Below, one piece after another: positions 23,887 to 36,474 of a stretch of 64,000 nt of DNA. The stretch lies in NCBI GenBank assembly GCA_963669975.1, contig CAVLJG010000006.1, forward strand, positions 85,679,363 through 85,743,362, read 5' to 3'. The position numbers and the translations under genes are program-made. The first letter of the stretch is position 1; every line of letters starts with the position of its first letter. The notes beneath the pieces were generated by a model that searched no databases, was not told the origin of the DNA, and saw only the letters and a program-made list of their open reading frames with translations. Origin of the DNA: Acanthoscelides obtectus. Its lineage: Eukaryota > Arthropoda > Insecta > Coleoptera > Chrysomelidae.

Positions 23887-24066
23887 ATGGCGAACACAAA
23901 AGCAACTAGTAGTGCGTTACGAGCTTTGGCTGTCGAATACAAGAGTCTGCAAGAGGAGCCCGTGGAAGGTTTTTGTGTGAAACTTGTGAATGAGGACAAT
24001 CTGTTTGAATGGGAGGTCGCTATTTTTGGACCTCCTGATACCTTGTATATGGGTGGCTGTTTTAAG
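23887..24066 (+). CDS. UBE2R2: UBE2R-type E2, exon 1
   Basis: ATG at 23887 opens MANTKATSSALRALAVEYKS; an alternative upstream ATG exists at 23857 in the same frame. The exon encodes 60 residues ending GPPDTLYMGGCFK and is followed by donor GTATGT. Orthologues start near this ATG (Met, several polar residues, then SSALRAL), which decides the start. Confidence 0.92.
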
Positions 24067-27000
24067 GTATGTTGCAAAATGTGAAAGTTGTCTTCAATGC
24101 ACGTTGTTGCTTATTGTTGTAACTAATGTCATGGCTAACAAAGTGTGTTTAGCAATTTGATTTGAAGGCCTACTCTTATACAGAAGATTACATTTTCAAT
24201 ACCTTTGACATGTTTTGCAGCCATGTAATGCTATGCACCTTCCATATACAAATGATAAAAATGTCTTTGATCAGTTGATTTTGTTTATTTCTAAGACTTT
24301 TATAAAACTATACTTAGTTAGCCTCTTATCTCAAAGTAACTCTGTAACTTAAATTGGCTGAGCTAACTCATCTTCTTAAGGCCTTGACATTTATTTTAGC
24401 TGTTGATCCTCTGTTAAACTTATCATTACCTGTCCTGCGGTCTTAGATGGGGTAAAGTTTCCTTGATAGGCCTATCCTGTCCCTAGGCATAAACTGCATC
24501 CTTAGGCAAATTGTTAGGTTTTGTCTTTCAATTTCTCTTCTCTTTTAGGTGAAAAACTAAGACCATTTAAGATATACCAGACTAAAAGTTGATTTTCTTT
24601 TTAATCCTATTTTTTATTGGTACTTTTAAATGAAACAGTTTTTTGCTTAACTATCAACAGTTATCACACAATATGATTATCTGTATACTTGGACATTTTA
24701 CGAACCTAGATTCTGACTGCATAGCTTAGTCATAGAGCAAAAAACTCTAACATACCAACTCAACTGCTAGAAACTTTTTTGTTGATCTTATGAGATGTAG
24801 AGCAGTAGGAAAACTGTTTTCATTTATTTGCCTTCAAAAGTTATGAGGAATTTTTGTAGCAATAGTCAGTTTTGTATCTAGAATAACATTTTCTCAGCAT
24901 TAACTTACTTAAAGGCTGTTTTTGTTTTAATATACAACTTTTTTTATTCTCAAAACTGTCTTGTGGAACTAAAAACATGATGTGACACTGGATTTAGCAT
25001 ATATACATGTCGCTTATTATAATAGAAAACCCCAGAAAATCAATTCTCCTCAAAACCTTGACCCTTTGTGATAATTTACCAATGCAATATCTCTTTTATT
25101 CCTGCATTGAGAATACAAAATAGGTGCAAGATGTTTTGTTCACGTTTTGAATTTTAATAGGTTCACATCTTGTATCTATAGACACTTAACTTCTTTTACT
25201 CAACCCCTTAAATATCATAGCTCATTTATTTTTGTAGATATCAATAGGACATTTGGCCATATGAAAGATATGGTCTTTAGACTTGCATGTTTCCCAAAGA
25301 TTCACTGATGAAAATATAACATATTTTGTGGAAAAAATCTTGGGATATATACTATAAAAAAAATGTTTATGCAATCATGTATTATAATTTTTAGTACAAG
25401 TTTCACTATAAAATACTAGCAAGTAAATTTAAATTATTTTTGTTGCAGGCTAGAATGAAATTCCCTCCAGATTATCCATACTCACCACCATCAATAAGGT
25501 TTTTGACAAAAGTATGGCATCCAAATGTTTATGAGGTAAGTTGAAAGATATTTCCATACATGCCAATGGGATATTTCTAAATTTTACCATGATGTTTTAC
25601 TCATTTCTATTTGATATTCTTCCAAAGCTGCGTAAAAGTTTATATAATTTTTCAGTGACGATGCAATCACTAACTCTATTCAGTTCTATATGTAAATATT
25701 TTCAGAGTTTATTCACCTACCATTATTATAATATTTGTTTAGGTACTACAGCTTTGTGTTGCACTCTCAGTAAACCAAAAATTTTAAAACTGATTTTGTA
25801 TTCCAGAATGGAGACCTTTGCATCAGTATTCTCCACCCTCCAGTTGATGATCCACAGTCCGGTGAACTACCCTGTGAACGCTGGAACCCCACACAGAATG
25901 TTCGTACCATTCTGCTTTCTGTTATTTCTTTGCTCAATGAGCCAAACACATTCAGTCCTGCCAATGTAGATGCTTCAGTTATGTACAGGCGTTGGAGGGA
26001 ATCTAAGGGCACTGATAAGGAGTATGAAAATATCATCAGGTACTTTATAGTTATACATCCTTATTTTACTATTAATACATTACTTTGCATACTGTCAAAC
26101 TGATAATCTCTATATGGAGTATTAGATATGTCAAGAAAATTGTACACATTGAAAAAATTATTTGAAGGAATTGAGAACTACAGAATTTCAGCCATTGTAA
26201 TGAGTGCATAAGATGATCCAATATTTTCAAGGAAGTTTGGAATATTTTGATCATAGTAACATACTTGTCATCCAGCATTACAACAAAAAAGGCATAACTA
26301 AGAGTGTAGTTTAGATAAAAATATAAAATTGATCATGAGAATATTCCCAGCATTCTGCGTTCTAGAAGTGCAACATTTTTGCAGGTGTCCCAGTTTAGTC
26401 AAGCAGAATGACACCATACAGTATTTTTTTGTTTTGTAAGCTAGCCCACAAACCAGCAAGTGAACAAAACTAATCAAAGTTGAACCACACATTTTTTGAG
26501 CAGCAATCAAAATTAGCAATTAATTTTCTAAATCAATTTAGTAATTCCTAATATCCTAATTAACAATGTGAAAGCTCTTCTCTAACTGACACACTTTTAC
26601 CACTTTTTGTCATCTTACTTTTTTCTTATCTTTCTCTAGGGCATCGATTTCTGATAAACCAACTACAGTATATTCAGATAAGAGATAGACCGGATGTAAA
26701 CAAAAGGTTCGGGTGATTTTCACGCTAACGCCGCCGTCTCGACATAAACAGGAGCCCTCATTGGTCAATTCGCAATTAAATGCCTATGCCGAGCGGCAGA
26801 GCAGTCGTATCAAGGCAGAGTCACATTCAGGTTCAGACGTGTTACGTATGTCGTGTGCATCATTGCAATTTGATATTTCTTTGGACGTTTCCGTTTGTTA
26901 TCTTATTAAGTTGTTGAGTTTGTCGTTGTTATTGTTATACCTTGTTATTGATTGTTATGGTTATCAACTGCTTACGCAAAATGCCCAGTAGTACAGATAC

Positions 27001-29977
27001 TGCCGATGAAGTTGTAAACTCCTGAAGTCCACCTAGGAAACGCTCTAAAAAAAGACACCTGAGTGCAGAAATGAAAGAGGTCATTTTGAATATATATAAG
27101 ATCGAGCGCGAGAAGAACGTGGCATCAACCATCAAAGAAATTGTTGTGAAGGTTTCTCACAAAGTTGGGGTGTGTCGCGCATCAGTGTTTAATGTGTTAA
27201 GACAATACAAAAAAAATCCCACCTTTTCTGAGCCAGTAAATATCGCAAAAGTATTGTTAAATCATTGGATGAAGCTGATAAGCATGCGATTAGGAGGAAA
27301 GTGCATGAATTCTTCTTTAGGAATGAAATACCTACTATAGATAAAGTACTGCAGGAGGTAAATGGAGATACAACGTTGCCAAATTTGAAACGATCAACTT
27401 TCCATGCGTTACTGAAGCATTTAAATTTCAAATGGAAAAAACGGGGTCGTAATAGTTTACTACTGGATAGAGAAGAAATTGTGCTATGGAGGAGGGATTA
27501 TTTAACAAAAATTGGGAAATATAGAAATCAAAACAGGAAGATTTATTACCTTGATGAAACGTGGGTAAACGCAGGACACACTACAAGTAAAGTATGGGTT
27601 GATGATTCTGTAACTTCATCCAGGAGGGCCTTTCTAGATGGACTGTCCACCGGATTAAAAAATCCAGCAGGTAAATACGAGTAATAGACAACAATCGGAT
27701 GTTTTTCAAACCTTGGGAACAAGGTTCTAAACATTAATTCCAGGGGGCAGATAAAACATATTACAAGTAACAAAACTTTTATAACTTTCGATAAAATGCG
27801 TGGATGTTTTATTGTCATTTTCATTTGTTAGAACTTTTTTAAGCCATGTTTTTATGTGTTTTCGATATTTCAATAATTTTTTAATATATTCTTAAAATAT
27901 GTCGAATATTATATACTTAAAAAAAGTTACTAAGTTTTAGATTCTGTACCGTTCCTAATATTTCTAATCATTTTAATTCATACTTTAAGCTTTATAAAGT
28001 TATAATTTGTTAATATTAATATTTGCGCGTATTTCAGGTTCCTGATCATTCATTTTTTAAAGGTTTATAACTTTAAATTAAATTGTGAAGCGCTGAGTAA
28101 TCATACGACGTTCAATATTCTTTCTTTCAATATGACTAAATAATCCCAATTATAGCAATCTGATACTCATGTCTCAATGTTTTTTCGCTGAATGTGATGA
28201 AAACATTTGAAAAAGGTTCGCTTATTGAAATAAATCTACACCAGTTAGTACTTCGATTTCCAGGTAAAGGGAAAAGGCTCATTATCTGCCATATTGGCAG
28301 TGAGGATGGATTTGTTGTTGACGGTCTGTGGTGCTTTGAGTCTAAGAAAACTGGAGATTACCACGAGGAAATAAATGGCGAATCGTTTGAACAGTGGTTT
28401 TCAAAAATTTTACCGAACTTAGAGGAAAACGCAGTAATTGTGTTGGATAATGCGCCTTATCATTCTCGAAGAATGGAGAAGGTCCCAACAACGGCTTCAA
28501 GGAAAGTTGATGTTCAAAATTGGCTCCGCTCGAAAAATATCAACTTTGAAGAAGCAATGCTGAAAGTACAATTATTAAGAATTGTCAAGGATCACAAGGC
28601 GGAATATCAAAAATACGCCATTGACGGAATGGCAGCAAGTCAAAATAAAACTGTGCTCCGTTTACCTCCATACCATTGCGAGCTCAATCCCATTGAGCTC
28701 ATATGGGCAGAGGTTAAAAATTATATAGCTAAGCACAATACAACTTTTAAATTTTGTGACCTCAAAGGACTTTTCAAAGAAGCACTAGAATTAATAACAG
28801 CGCAAAAATGGGAAAAATGTATTAAGCACGTGAAAGACAAAGTTGAAAAGAGAATGTGGGAACTGGACAATATTTTAGAGGAACAAGTCGAGCCATTCAT
28901 TATTGACGTTGGTGCTTCAGGCAGTAGCGATGATGAAAGCTCATCTTTCCAATAAAAGATGTCTTTCATCAAATTCGGTAAGTTATAAGTAATTATAAAG
29001 CTACTGTATTTTTTAATTAATTATTGACATTTTTGAACCCATTTTGGCAAAACCTATTCAAGAATCTACTTTCTGACAATGTTCAACCATGCACATTTTT
29101 TTACGTTTTGAACGTTTTAATTTGGTTACATATTTACCTAGAAATCAAAAAATATACTAATCAATATTCTAAAAGCAATTTTAAGAGATATACGATTATT
29201 TTTAATTTAGGCTAATTTAAACGCCATTTTGAGATTATATTCGACTGTATTTCACCAAACATCAGACGGCATCCGAAGCTGGAAATCGAAGCGAAAATTT
29301 TGAAACCCTTATGTATATTTACATCATTATATATTTCTTACCCCACCCCCACATGATCCTATATCCATCACCAATCGTATACACATCTATTTGTGCTAAT
29401 TTACTACAAAGTTACGCAAAGCAGCATCTACTATCTAAAATATGTACTGCGTGACTCTTAATACGTCCCTGCCGAATGTTACAGCGTTCGATGATCACGT
29501 GGTCTTGTTTATGTCCGGTCTATCTCTTATCTGAATATACTGTAAGTGACAGCCGTCTCGGACTGTTGCCGCAGAATATAGGATTTCCTTTTACGCCATT
29601 GAAAAATTCTGAGGTTACAAAATCTTCGGTATAATTATAATTATTCCAAATTCTAGATCCACCACTGTACCTGACCTTGCCCTTTTAAATACAGAGCCGT
29701 CCGTTGCTTCAGCTACATCCGATTTGTTTTCTTGTTCTTCTTTAGGAAACAGGCGTTGGACGCCCGTGCCGAAGCAGAGCGTGACGGTCTGAAGGTCCCT
29801 TTGACTCTCGAAGATTACTGCATCAAAACGCAGGTAAAACCGAACGTATCGGAGTCCCAGGTCGAAATGACGGACTTCTATGACGACGACTACGACGAAG
29901 AGTACGATGATCCGTCGGACGGCTCCGACTACGCTGAGGAGGAAGATGATAACGATAGCGGTAACGGAGAGTCGTGA
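23887..29977 (+). CDS. UBE2R2: CDC34/UBE2R-type ubiquitin-conjugating enzyme E2 (4 exons)
   Basis: Exons are 23887-24066, 25449-25535, 25807-26039 and 29746-29977, all joined by GT-AG introns with consistent phases, giving 243 residues. The UBC fold covers residues 8-165. The HPN motif is at residues 84-86, the catalytic cysteine at residue 94 (GDLCIS), and the extra acidic loop DDPQSGELPCE that marks the Cdc34/UBE2R class follows at about 103-113. The C-terminus (residues 210-243) is a strongly acidic tail (FYDDDYDEEYDD, EEEDDNDSGNGES), which in this class binds the basic canyon of SCF cullin ligases. The enzyme builds K48-linked ubiquitin chains on SCF substrates. The coding sequence is intact. 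The last intron (26040-29745) contains a whole DD82E transposon. Human UBE2R2 is of similar length (238). The symbol is that of the closest family member remembered. Confidence 0.95.
24067..25448 (+). other. Intron 1 of the UBE2R-type gene
   Basis: 1382 bp, AT-rich. I see no repeat ends or coding fragments in it. Confidence 0.7.
25449..25535 (+). CDS. UBE2R2: UBE2R-type E2, exon 2
   Basis: The acceptor TTGTTGCAG and donor GTAAGT flank 29 codons, ARMKFPPDYPYSPPSIRFLT up to the HPN motif. Phase is 0 on both sides. Confidence 0.93.
25807..26039 (+). CDS. UBE2R2: UBE2R-type E2, exon 3 (active site)
   Basis: The acceptor TATTCCAG is followed by NGDLCISILHPPVDDPQSGE with the catalytic Cys. The exon ends in AG (phase 2) before GTACTT. 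It includes the class-specific acidic insert and the helix NTFSPANVDASVMYRRWRES. Confidence 0.93.
26666..29542 (+). mobile_element. DD82E (IS630/Tc1/mariner) transposon in the last intron of the UBE2R-type gene
   Basis: The terminal repeats CAGTATATTCAGATAAGAGA (continuing about 15 bp further with two mismatches) are inverted at 29508-29542, and the element is flanked by TA at 26664-26665 and 29543-29544. It is 2877 bp long. It lies in the same orientation as the host gene, so its inverted repeats and transposase are transcribed with the host intron. The near-perfect ends suggest recent insertion, but the transposase has one in-frame stop and one frameshift. Confidence 0.9.
26981..28955 (+). 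pseudogene. DD82E-type transposase with one intron
   Basis: The frame starts at ATG 26981 (MPSSTDTADEVVNS), meets TGA at 27023-27025, and continues through an HTH region (KVGVCRASVFNVLRQY). It shifts frame near 27240, then runs to NPAG at 27670. A GT-AG intron (27671-28263) is inferred: both flanks complete a Gly codon and the frame resumes as KGKRLIICHIGSEDGFVVDG. Catalytic blocks are YYLDETWVNAGH (first Asp), VIVLDNAPYHSRR (second Asp) and ELNPIELIWAEVK (Glu). There are 82 residues between the second Asp and the Glu, far more than the usual 34-41, which corresponds to the DD82E group. A conserved acidic C-terminus ends at 28955. The two lesions suggest an inactive copy, though a sequencing error could cause the frameshift. 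Confidence 0.85.
29746..29977 (+). CDS. UBE2R2: UBE2R-type E2, exon 4 (acidic tail)
   Basis: The acceptor TTCTTCTTTAG supplies the last base of an Arg codon. The exon then encodes KQALDARAEAERDGLKVPLT, LEDYCIKTQVKPN and the acidic tail, with TGA at 29975-29977. Homology with UBE2R proteins continues through the LxxYCIK block. Confidence 0.92.
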
Positions 29978-30929
29978 TGTAAACGTTAAGGTGCTACGTT
30001 CATGTCCACTCGGCAAGCGAAGTAAGACAGGCTTGATTCTTACAAAATGTTCACCATATAAAAATTAGGTATGCTAGCATGCATAATGGTGGCTGCACAT
30101 CGTCACTCATATCGACTAATGTATCTCGTTTTTCGTGAATTTACGAGACTACTTTAGAGGGCTAAGATAGTTCAGGGGATCATTGCTCGAATTTTGTTGT
30201 CTCAAATGGATTGACCAACTAATGATTGATGGTTGGTTCATGCTGGTCACGTGCTTTGGAATCTTGCCTCTATTTGTTTGAAAATTTCATAATTGTTATA
30301 TGAGAATTTGAGATAAGAACTTAGATGAGATGTATGACGATGTGCGGCACAATAGGAATCAGATTTGAGATAAATCGGTGCATATGTTAGGTATGATGTA
30401 ACTTAGATGTTGGATGTCATCTAAACCATAAGAAAATACAGTTATGGAGACTGGCTAAAGAACATTTCAACGAATTGGAAATTCCACTATCATAATGCAA
30501 TTATTAACTCAGACGGTATTTTTGACAGTTTTAGGTCCACATCTCATAATACCTATAAACTCATAGTCCAATGATAGAGGAAACATTTAAATATCGACAA
30601 CATGCGGCAAACATGTTTAGTTACAGTTTGAAGGTGGGGTTTTTGGCATAATTTCTCAGCCAAAGATTGGCTACTAAAAATGTTAGTTAATGGTTACACT
30701 GGTGAACAAAATTAAAATAATTTTTTGTGACATGGACAAAACAAGGTGGTTATTATGTAAGACGTACCCAAAAAGCCGGAAATAGCATTCGTTGTTATCA
30801 CCCACGGTTTTCTTGCAATAAGGCATTTTATTTGCTGCTTATACTCGTAAATATAAGGATATGTGTGTAAGAGTACTAATAAACACTCGAATAAACATTA
30901 AACTCAAAATGTTGTTGTCGATGTTTTAC
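29978..30929 (+). other. 3' untranslated region and downstream flank of the UBE2R-type gene
   Basis: No coding frame. AATAAA hexamers at 30878-30883 and 30890-30895 are candidate polyadenylation signals about 0.9 kb past the stop codon. UBE2R transcripts often have long 3' ends, so this is reasonable but unproven. Confidence 0.5.
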
Positions 30930-32500
30930 GGCGATATCTTGCTCCTGAAGTATCTCTTAACAATGTCCAGCAATAATCAGCAAGCAAATTGACACTCCAA
31001 ATGGAGTGTCAAGGCAAATGCCTTGATACCATTTTGCCATAGCAGAAATGTCTTGGTGGAACCGTTCACCATGTTCATCAATTACGGCACCTAAATTTTC
31101 CGGAAAAAAATCGAGATGAGTATCCAAAAAGTGAATTTTTAGATACATGTTACATCCCATTCATTTATAAGCATTAATTAGTTCACTCACAGTATCTTTA
31201 TAATTGCCTGCCTTCACATTGCCTGAAAAATTTGCAGTAACTGATTTAAACAAATATGCCCTCTTTAATGTTTGCCTCACTAAGTCTCGGAAGTGTTTGT
31301 TTTAAATGCAGAAACCCTCTTCCATTTCGATCCATAGCTTTCACAAAATGTTTCATCAGTCCCAACTTAATATGCTAAGGTGGAAGCAACACGTTTTTGG
31401 GATCAACTAGTGGTTCATGAGCAATGTTTTTGACGCCTGGAGTTAATACCTGACGTAGTGGCCACTCCTTCTCTTCATAATGACGATCTCGCACACGACT
31501 GTCCCATTCACAAAGAAATCAACAATATTTGGTATATCTCAGTTGCATTCCAAGAAGAAGGGCTATTACCTTTAAATCTGCACATATGGCCCATCCATAT
31601 TCATTATAACGGATATGTTCTAAGAGAACACGCATATTTTCATATGATTCCTTATATGAACTGCGTGCTATAGGTACAGATGGATATTTATTACCGTTGT
31701 GTACCAATACCGCTTTCAAACTAAGCTTAGAGGAATCAATGAACAGGCGCCAATCATTTGGATCATGTTTCTGACCTCACGCGTCAAACAAACTGTTGAC
31801 ATCGGAGCAATATCTCAACTCCCTTTCTTCACGGAAACAGTGTGTGAGGTCTTGTTGCCGTTTTCGGTAACAAGTAATGTTAACATCACCGTGGAGGAGA
31901 TTCCATCCTTTTAATCTTGACGCTAACAGTTCTGACTGGGATTTTGACAGATTTAATTCTCGAACTAAGTCATTAAGTTCGCCATGTGTGATCAAATGAG
32001 GCGCTGTTGAACATCCTGGCAGGTCGAACAAAGGATCAGAAATTTTTACGCTTTCTGTACCATCAGTTTCAGAATCGGTGGATTCGACTTTTTCATCCAA
32101 AGACCAAGATTCTGGTGGAACTGGGAAATAAAGTTCATCACTATGCTTAACGGGCCGCAAAGCTGATGGTAAATTAAAATACTTAACAGTATGTTTCGGT
32201 TTTGGTCCAAATATTTGTGAGAGAAAAATAGCAATCAGTAGTATGGTATCTCGGTTCTCTCCAAACCATTGGTACCGCAAAGGGCATTTTACGATTGCCA
32301 CCTCTTAACCAACCTGTTAACAACGTTACACAAGTCTTACAACATATATGAGGGGCTCATATTTGATTTTGGCCGCCAACTTCAATTCCAAAATAAAGTT
32401 CGTATGCACTGTTCGCACTATTGACATAATTTCTGGGCATTGTCCATAAAGCTAGTCTCGATCACAATAAACTAAAAACAACACACCGTTTTAACAAAAA
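30930..32500 (-). pseudogene. Broken copy of a repetitive invertebrate gene family with a GERFHQDI motif
   Basis: On the minus strand, the blocks follow in order: a cysteine-containing N-terminal part (about 32490-32330), LPSALRPVKHSDELYFPVPP and LITHGELNDLVRELNLSKSQ (32230-31900), KAVLVHNGNKYPSVPIA and WAICADLKVIALLLGMQLRY (31716-31520), LGLMKHFVKAMDRNGRGFLH (near 31340), and DFFPENLGAVIDEHGERFHQ (31120-31050). I know this string of blocks from many insect and cnidarian genomes, where it occurs in high copy without an assigned function, so it is probably transposon-derived. Frameshifts (near 31520 and 31770), stops (near 31380) and a short deletion near 31235 disable it. No inverted repeats were found at the edges. 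Confidence 0.6.
30989..31012. repeat. 24 bp near-perfect palindrome
   Basis: TTGACACTCCA and its inverse with a 2-base centre. It replaces the expected Arg-Trp-Asp-Pro stretch after YQG in the neighbouring pseudogene, so it was inserted as a small palindromic piece. Confidence 0.6.
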
Positions 32501-35152
32501 TTAACAGTACTGAAAACATCTCAGTACTCTTCAACACAGAAAACGTAACTGACTCGGCTGCCATTAGTCTACTAATAAACGCTATTGCGTAGAGCATATT
32601 TGCTCTCTAAACATAGAGCTCGAATATAATAAACAGGAATAGACAGGTCGTAACATTATATATGTGCGTCATTTCATAAACACCGAGAAATGCTGCAATA
32701 TGAGATATTACGTATTGTAATTCATAAAAGTAGATGTTAACGAATATCTGTGGGTGATTCTGTTTTTAGATTTGATTTGAGGGTCTCAAAATACATAAGA
32801 TACACCCAAGAATTGTCATGTCACAAATCCCGTGTTTATCAGTGTTATTTACATTAAGTTGGTCTCTCGCAAGACGTCTCCGAGTTGCTGAAATTGAATT
32901 TTGCATGTTGGATATGTACTAAGTAGCTGCTAAATCGGTATTCTAGGGTAGAGCTGGGTCGTTTCTGAACGAGTCGTTTCAAAGGAACGATATCACAGAG
33001 GGAATCGATTCCGATTCCAGAGGAAAACTGTAAGTTGGACCAAACGATAAACTGTTTCGAATTCAAGTCTGAATGCACTGATTCCAATAGAACACTGGAA
33101 ATATATCAAAGTGTCAAAAAGGCAAGATTTGCCCACAGCACACATGCTCTACAGATAATAGATGGCTCGTCATTGGAAACTATAAAATTAAAAGCAGTAT
33201 CTGAATCCACGGAAGCATAAGTTTCAAGCATTTGTTAATAATCAACCCAGTAGGTGCAGGTTCTGGAATCGAGACCTCGGAAACGATAAATAAATAATCT
33301 GCTCCCACTGTGTCGTTCCTTTGTAGTGCACACCGATGAAATGTTTTAGAATTGCGGGAATCGGAATCGGAAGGAATGATTAAGTCGAAAGGAGTCTCTC
33401 TATATTCATATATCGTAGTATCAGTAATGGTGAATTTTTGTTAGAATCAAGCAATTAAGAATTTTATACTTCTGCTACTATGTATTTTTACTGAAACTTT
33501 GCTGAAAAGGCCTTTCCAAGAAAATTTAATACACAATACTAGTGCTGTCAATTATGTGTAATTTTTTATCCATTGTTTTGTACTGGCTACATCTTGATAT
33601 TTTGACTACATTTATTACGTAAAGGATAACTAGTATAGTTGATTTTATTTTTCGTATGCAGGTTATTTTGAATATAAAAATATGTTCAAATCAACCTTCT
33701 GAGCAATTCCATTCATAAGAAAAAATATTCCAGACTCAAAAGCAAAAAAATGTGGCGATCCTGGCAAAGGCGTCAAAAAATCAGGCGGTCCATGTTAATC
33801 ATGTTTTCAGGGAAGGCCTAATATGTAAGCAACTTGTGAATTTTTTTATAGCTGAGTTTGAGTTGCAGTAGTTATAAGATTCTCATGTAAAATATTTTGG
33901 CTAACATTCAATTAAATCAGGTGCTTGACATTACGACAACAACTGCTTACTGTGGAAGCATGTCAAACTTAAAATAGGCGCTTCATATTATATTATGTCA
34001 TTTGAGCAGGCTTTTAAGGTTTTACTGGATTTACATGTAAAACCATAATCCACACTTGGTCTGCATTGCAATCTTTATTTGATCTCATAACTTTTGACAA
34101 GAAAACATGTATTGTTCTCCCAATATTTTGAATATGTGGTGTAAATCCAAGCTTTTGTTCTAAATGGCATAGATTCGACTTACAACAGAAATTCAATAAA
34201 ATTCGAATCAATAGCCTTCATTTCCAAAAGTCTTTATTGTACATTTGCAACTAGTAGTTTTTTGACATTTTCGGCATTTTCCAATAAAATCTCTATCTAT
34301 GCACAGCTTATGTCAAACAGAGAGCCTTTAGCTTGAAACCACCCCTATTCAGATGTTAAGGTGTGTTCTAATTTAGTTTAGTGATCACCTCTTTGTCAAA
34401 ACTATAGTATGAAAATATGCAATGTCAGGAAGCACATGATTCTCGAGAAACTGCATTCAGCTTACCCTAAGTTAGGCTGTTCAGCAAAGCTGTTATAGTT
34501 GGTCTTCTTGACAAATTAACCTATGGCAATGTGCCCGTATTTTTGGATTCTATTTAATAGTAAATCACCGCCAGTTTGTTGGATGCGATTGTCAAACAAG
34601 GAGATCGGGAACCAGTATACTTCCTGATATTGCTAAGTCAAGACCTGTTCACCGTTTTTGTTGCATTAATCAACAATTGTTAGCCGTTACGCGAACTGTG
34701 GAAGATTAATAGTGAATTGATATGCTTTTATAAACTCTTTCGAGTTTGTGCGTAAATAAATAACCCAATGTATAAGCGTTTCTGATCGTAGACATTTTGA
34801 TGTGTCGAATTCTGTAAAATATGTAATTTACATTTTGAAACATATTAGCTGAAATTACATGCCTTTTAACGAACGGAAACCAAATCATTACTAATGTACA
34901 TACAGATTACAGTTGATGTTACGATGACGTGATTCTTGTCATAAGCAAGTCGAATATAGGGATGGATTTCGATATTATGAGATAGCTGATTTATTCATTA
35001 TATCCCAGCTTATGGCAGCAGGTCTGTATTTATTGTGAAGTATGTTGGTCCTAACAAAGGGTTCAGAGAGTGGATTTTGTATTGGTCCATCTTCCAACTT
35101 CCAAAGACAACACCCCTAATTTGACCAGCCTATAACTTAAGAGCCCGTCACA
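32501..35152. other. Intergenic stretch, no gene recognised
   Basis: Short frames such as 32854-33087, 33035-33220 and 34014-34211 show no known motif. A short perfect inverted sequence (GGAATCGATTCCG region, 33001-33016) is present, but no repeat structure beyond that was resolved. Confidence 0.4.
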
Positions 35153-36474
35153 TTAAGCTGGCTACAGACTATGCATGTATTCGCGATTCGTGAAGCGCGA
35201 TGCATGACTCGTCTAGTTTGTAGTAATTCGCAACAGAGTATACAGACTATGCTTTTGTTCACGATTCGTATGCGCGATGTTGATTCATCCATGTTCGGTC
35301 GCATTTTCAAGTTGATTCATGGAAATTGGTATAAACTTATGCTCTGAGAAAATATGGAAGAAGACGATGATCTAGCAATAGCTAGCACTATTTTTATAAT
35401 CATGGCACAAAAGAAGAAGTTTTAAAAAAAATGAAAAAAACGCTGATGGTGGAGCTTATCACTGTTCAAAAATAGAGAAAGGTAATTATTGTTATTCATT
35501 GTTTTTTCAGTTGAGAAGATATTCGTTATTACACCCTTCCTTATTTACAGATATAATGGCAACGATCTGCTAAATGATTTATCGCTAGTAAATTTGAATA
35601 TTTTTGTCGGATCGCATCTGCGGATTTCGAAATACTCCTACAATTAATAAGCCCATCTATAACTAAACAGACCACTAGCATGAGGCGTACCATTTCTGCT
35701 AAAGAACGATTAGCTGTAACTTTACGATTCCTTGCTTCTGGCAACAGTTATCACAGTTTGAGTTATTTATTTAAAATCTCACCGCAGCTCATATCCTCCA
35801 TCGTGATTGAAGTATGTAAAGCACTAAAAATGGCACTTCGAGACCAAGTAAAGGTAAGGAATATGTTTATTGTTTTTTTATACATTTATGTACTTTTAGA
35901 TTCTTGAAAATTTATATATTAACGATATTGCAAAAAATGTGCATAGATCAGGGTGCTTTGCGTAGTTCATATAAATATTTTAAAGAAGTAAAGAAGTTGT
36001 ATTAGAAAAAAATATATTAATTTTCATTTATTTACATCATTAACAAAACTTTTATAAAATTCAACAAGTGTAGGTGTGCTAGTAGATGACTGCAACATTT
36101 CTATTTCATCCGAATGTTGCGAGTGTGTTTGTGACTGTGTGCTATCAGATTGGGATGTAATAATCAGTGGTTGTAAACATTGAGGAGGAAGGGGCAATGA
36201 TGGTGAAGATTGAGGTGATTCTACAAGAAATGTAGGGCAGGGGGATGATGAAGAAGAAGCGAGCGAGAGGGGAAAGTGATTCTGATTGAAGCATAAAATG
36301 AGGGCGAATTGATGTTCGAAACAGTATATTATTTCTACTAAGTGACATATAAATCCGAACACCCAGTTTAAATGGATTTATTTTAATAAAATTTTGTATA
36401 AGTACTTAATGAAGCATAATAAGTAAATGATAAAAATTTCAAAATGATTGCGCTGCTTTAAAGCCCTTTGACCT

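Noticed and set aside
25541..25969. 142-codon plus-strand frame
   Set aside because: It overlaps intron 2 and exon 3 of the E2 gene in a different frame and is a shadow frame.
29615..30016. 133-codon minus-strand frame
   Set aside because: It is antisense to the acidic-tail exon of the E2 gene. The valine-rich translation reflects the complement of Asp/Glu codons.
33001..33016. Palindrome near GGAATCGATTCCG
   Set aside because: Too short and isolated to interpret as an operator or element end.
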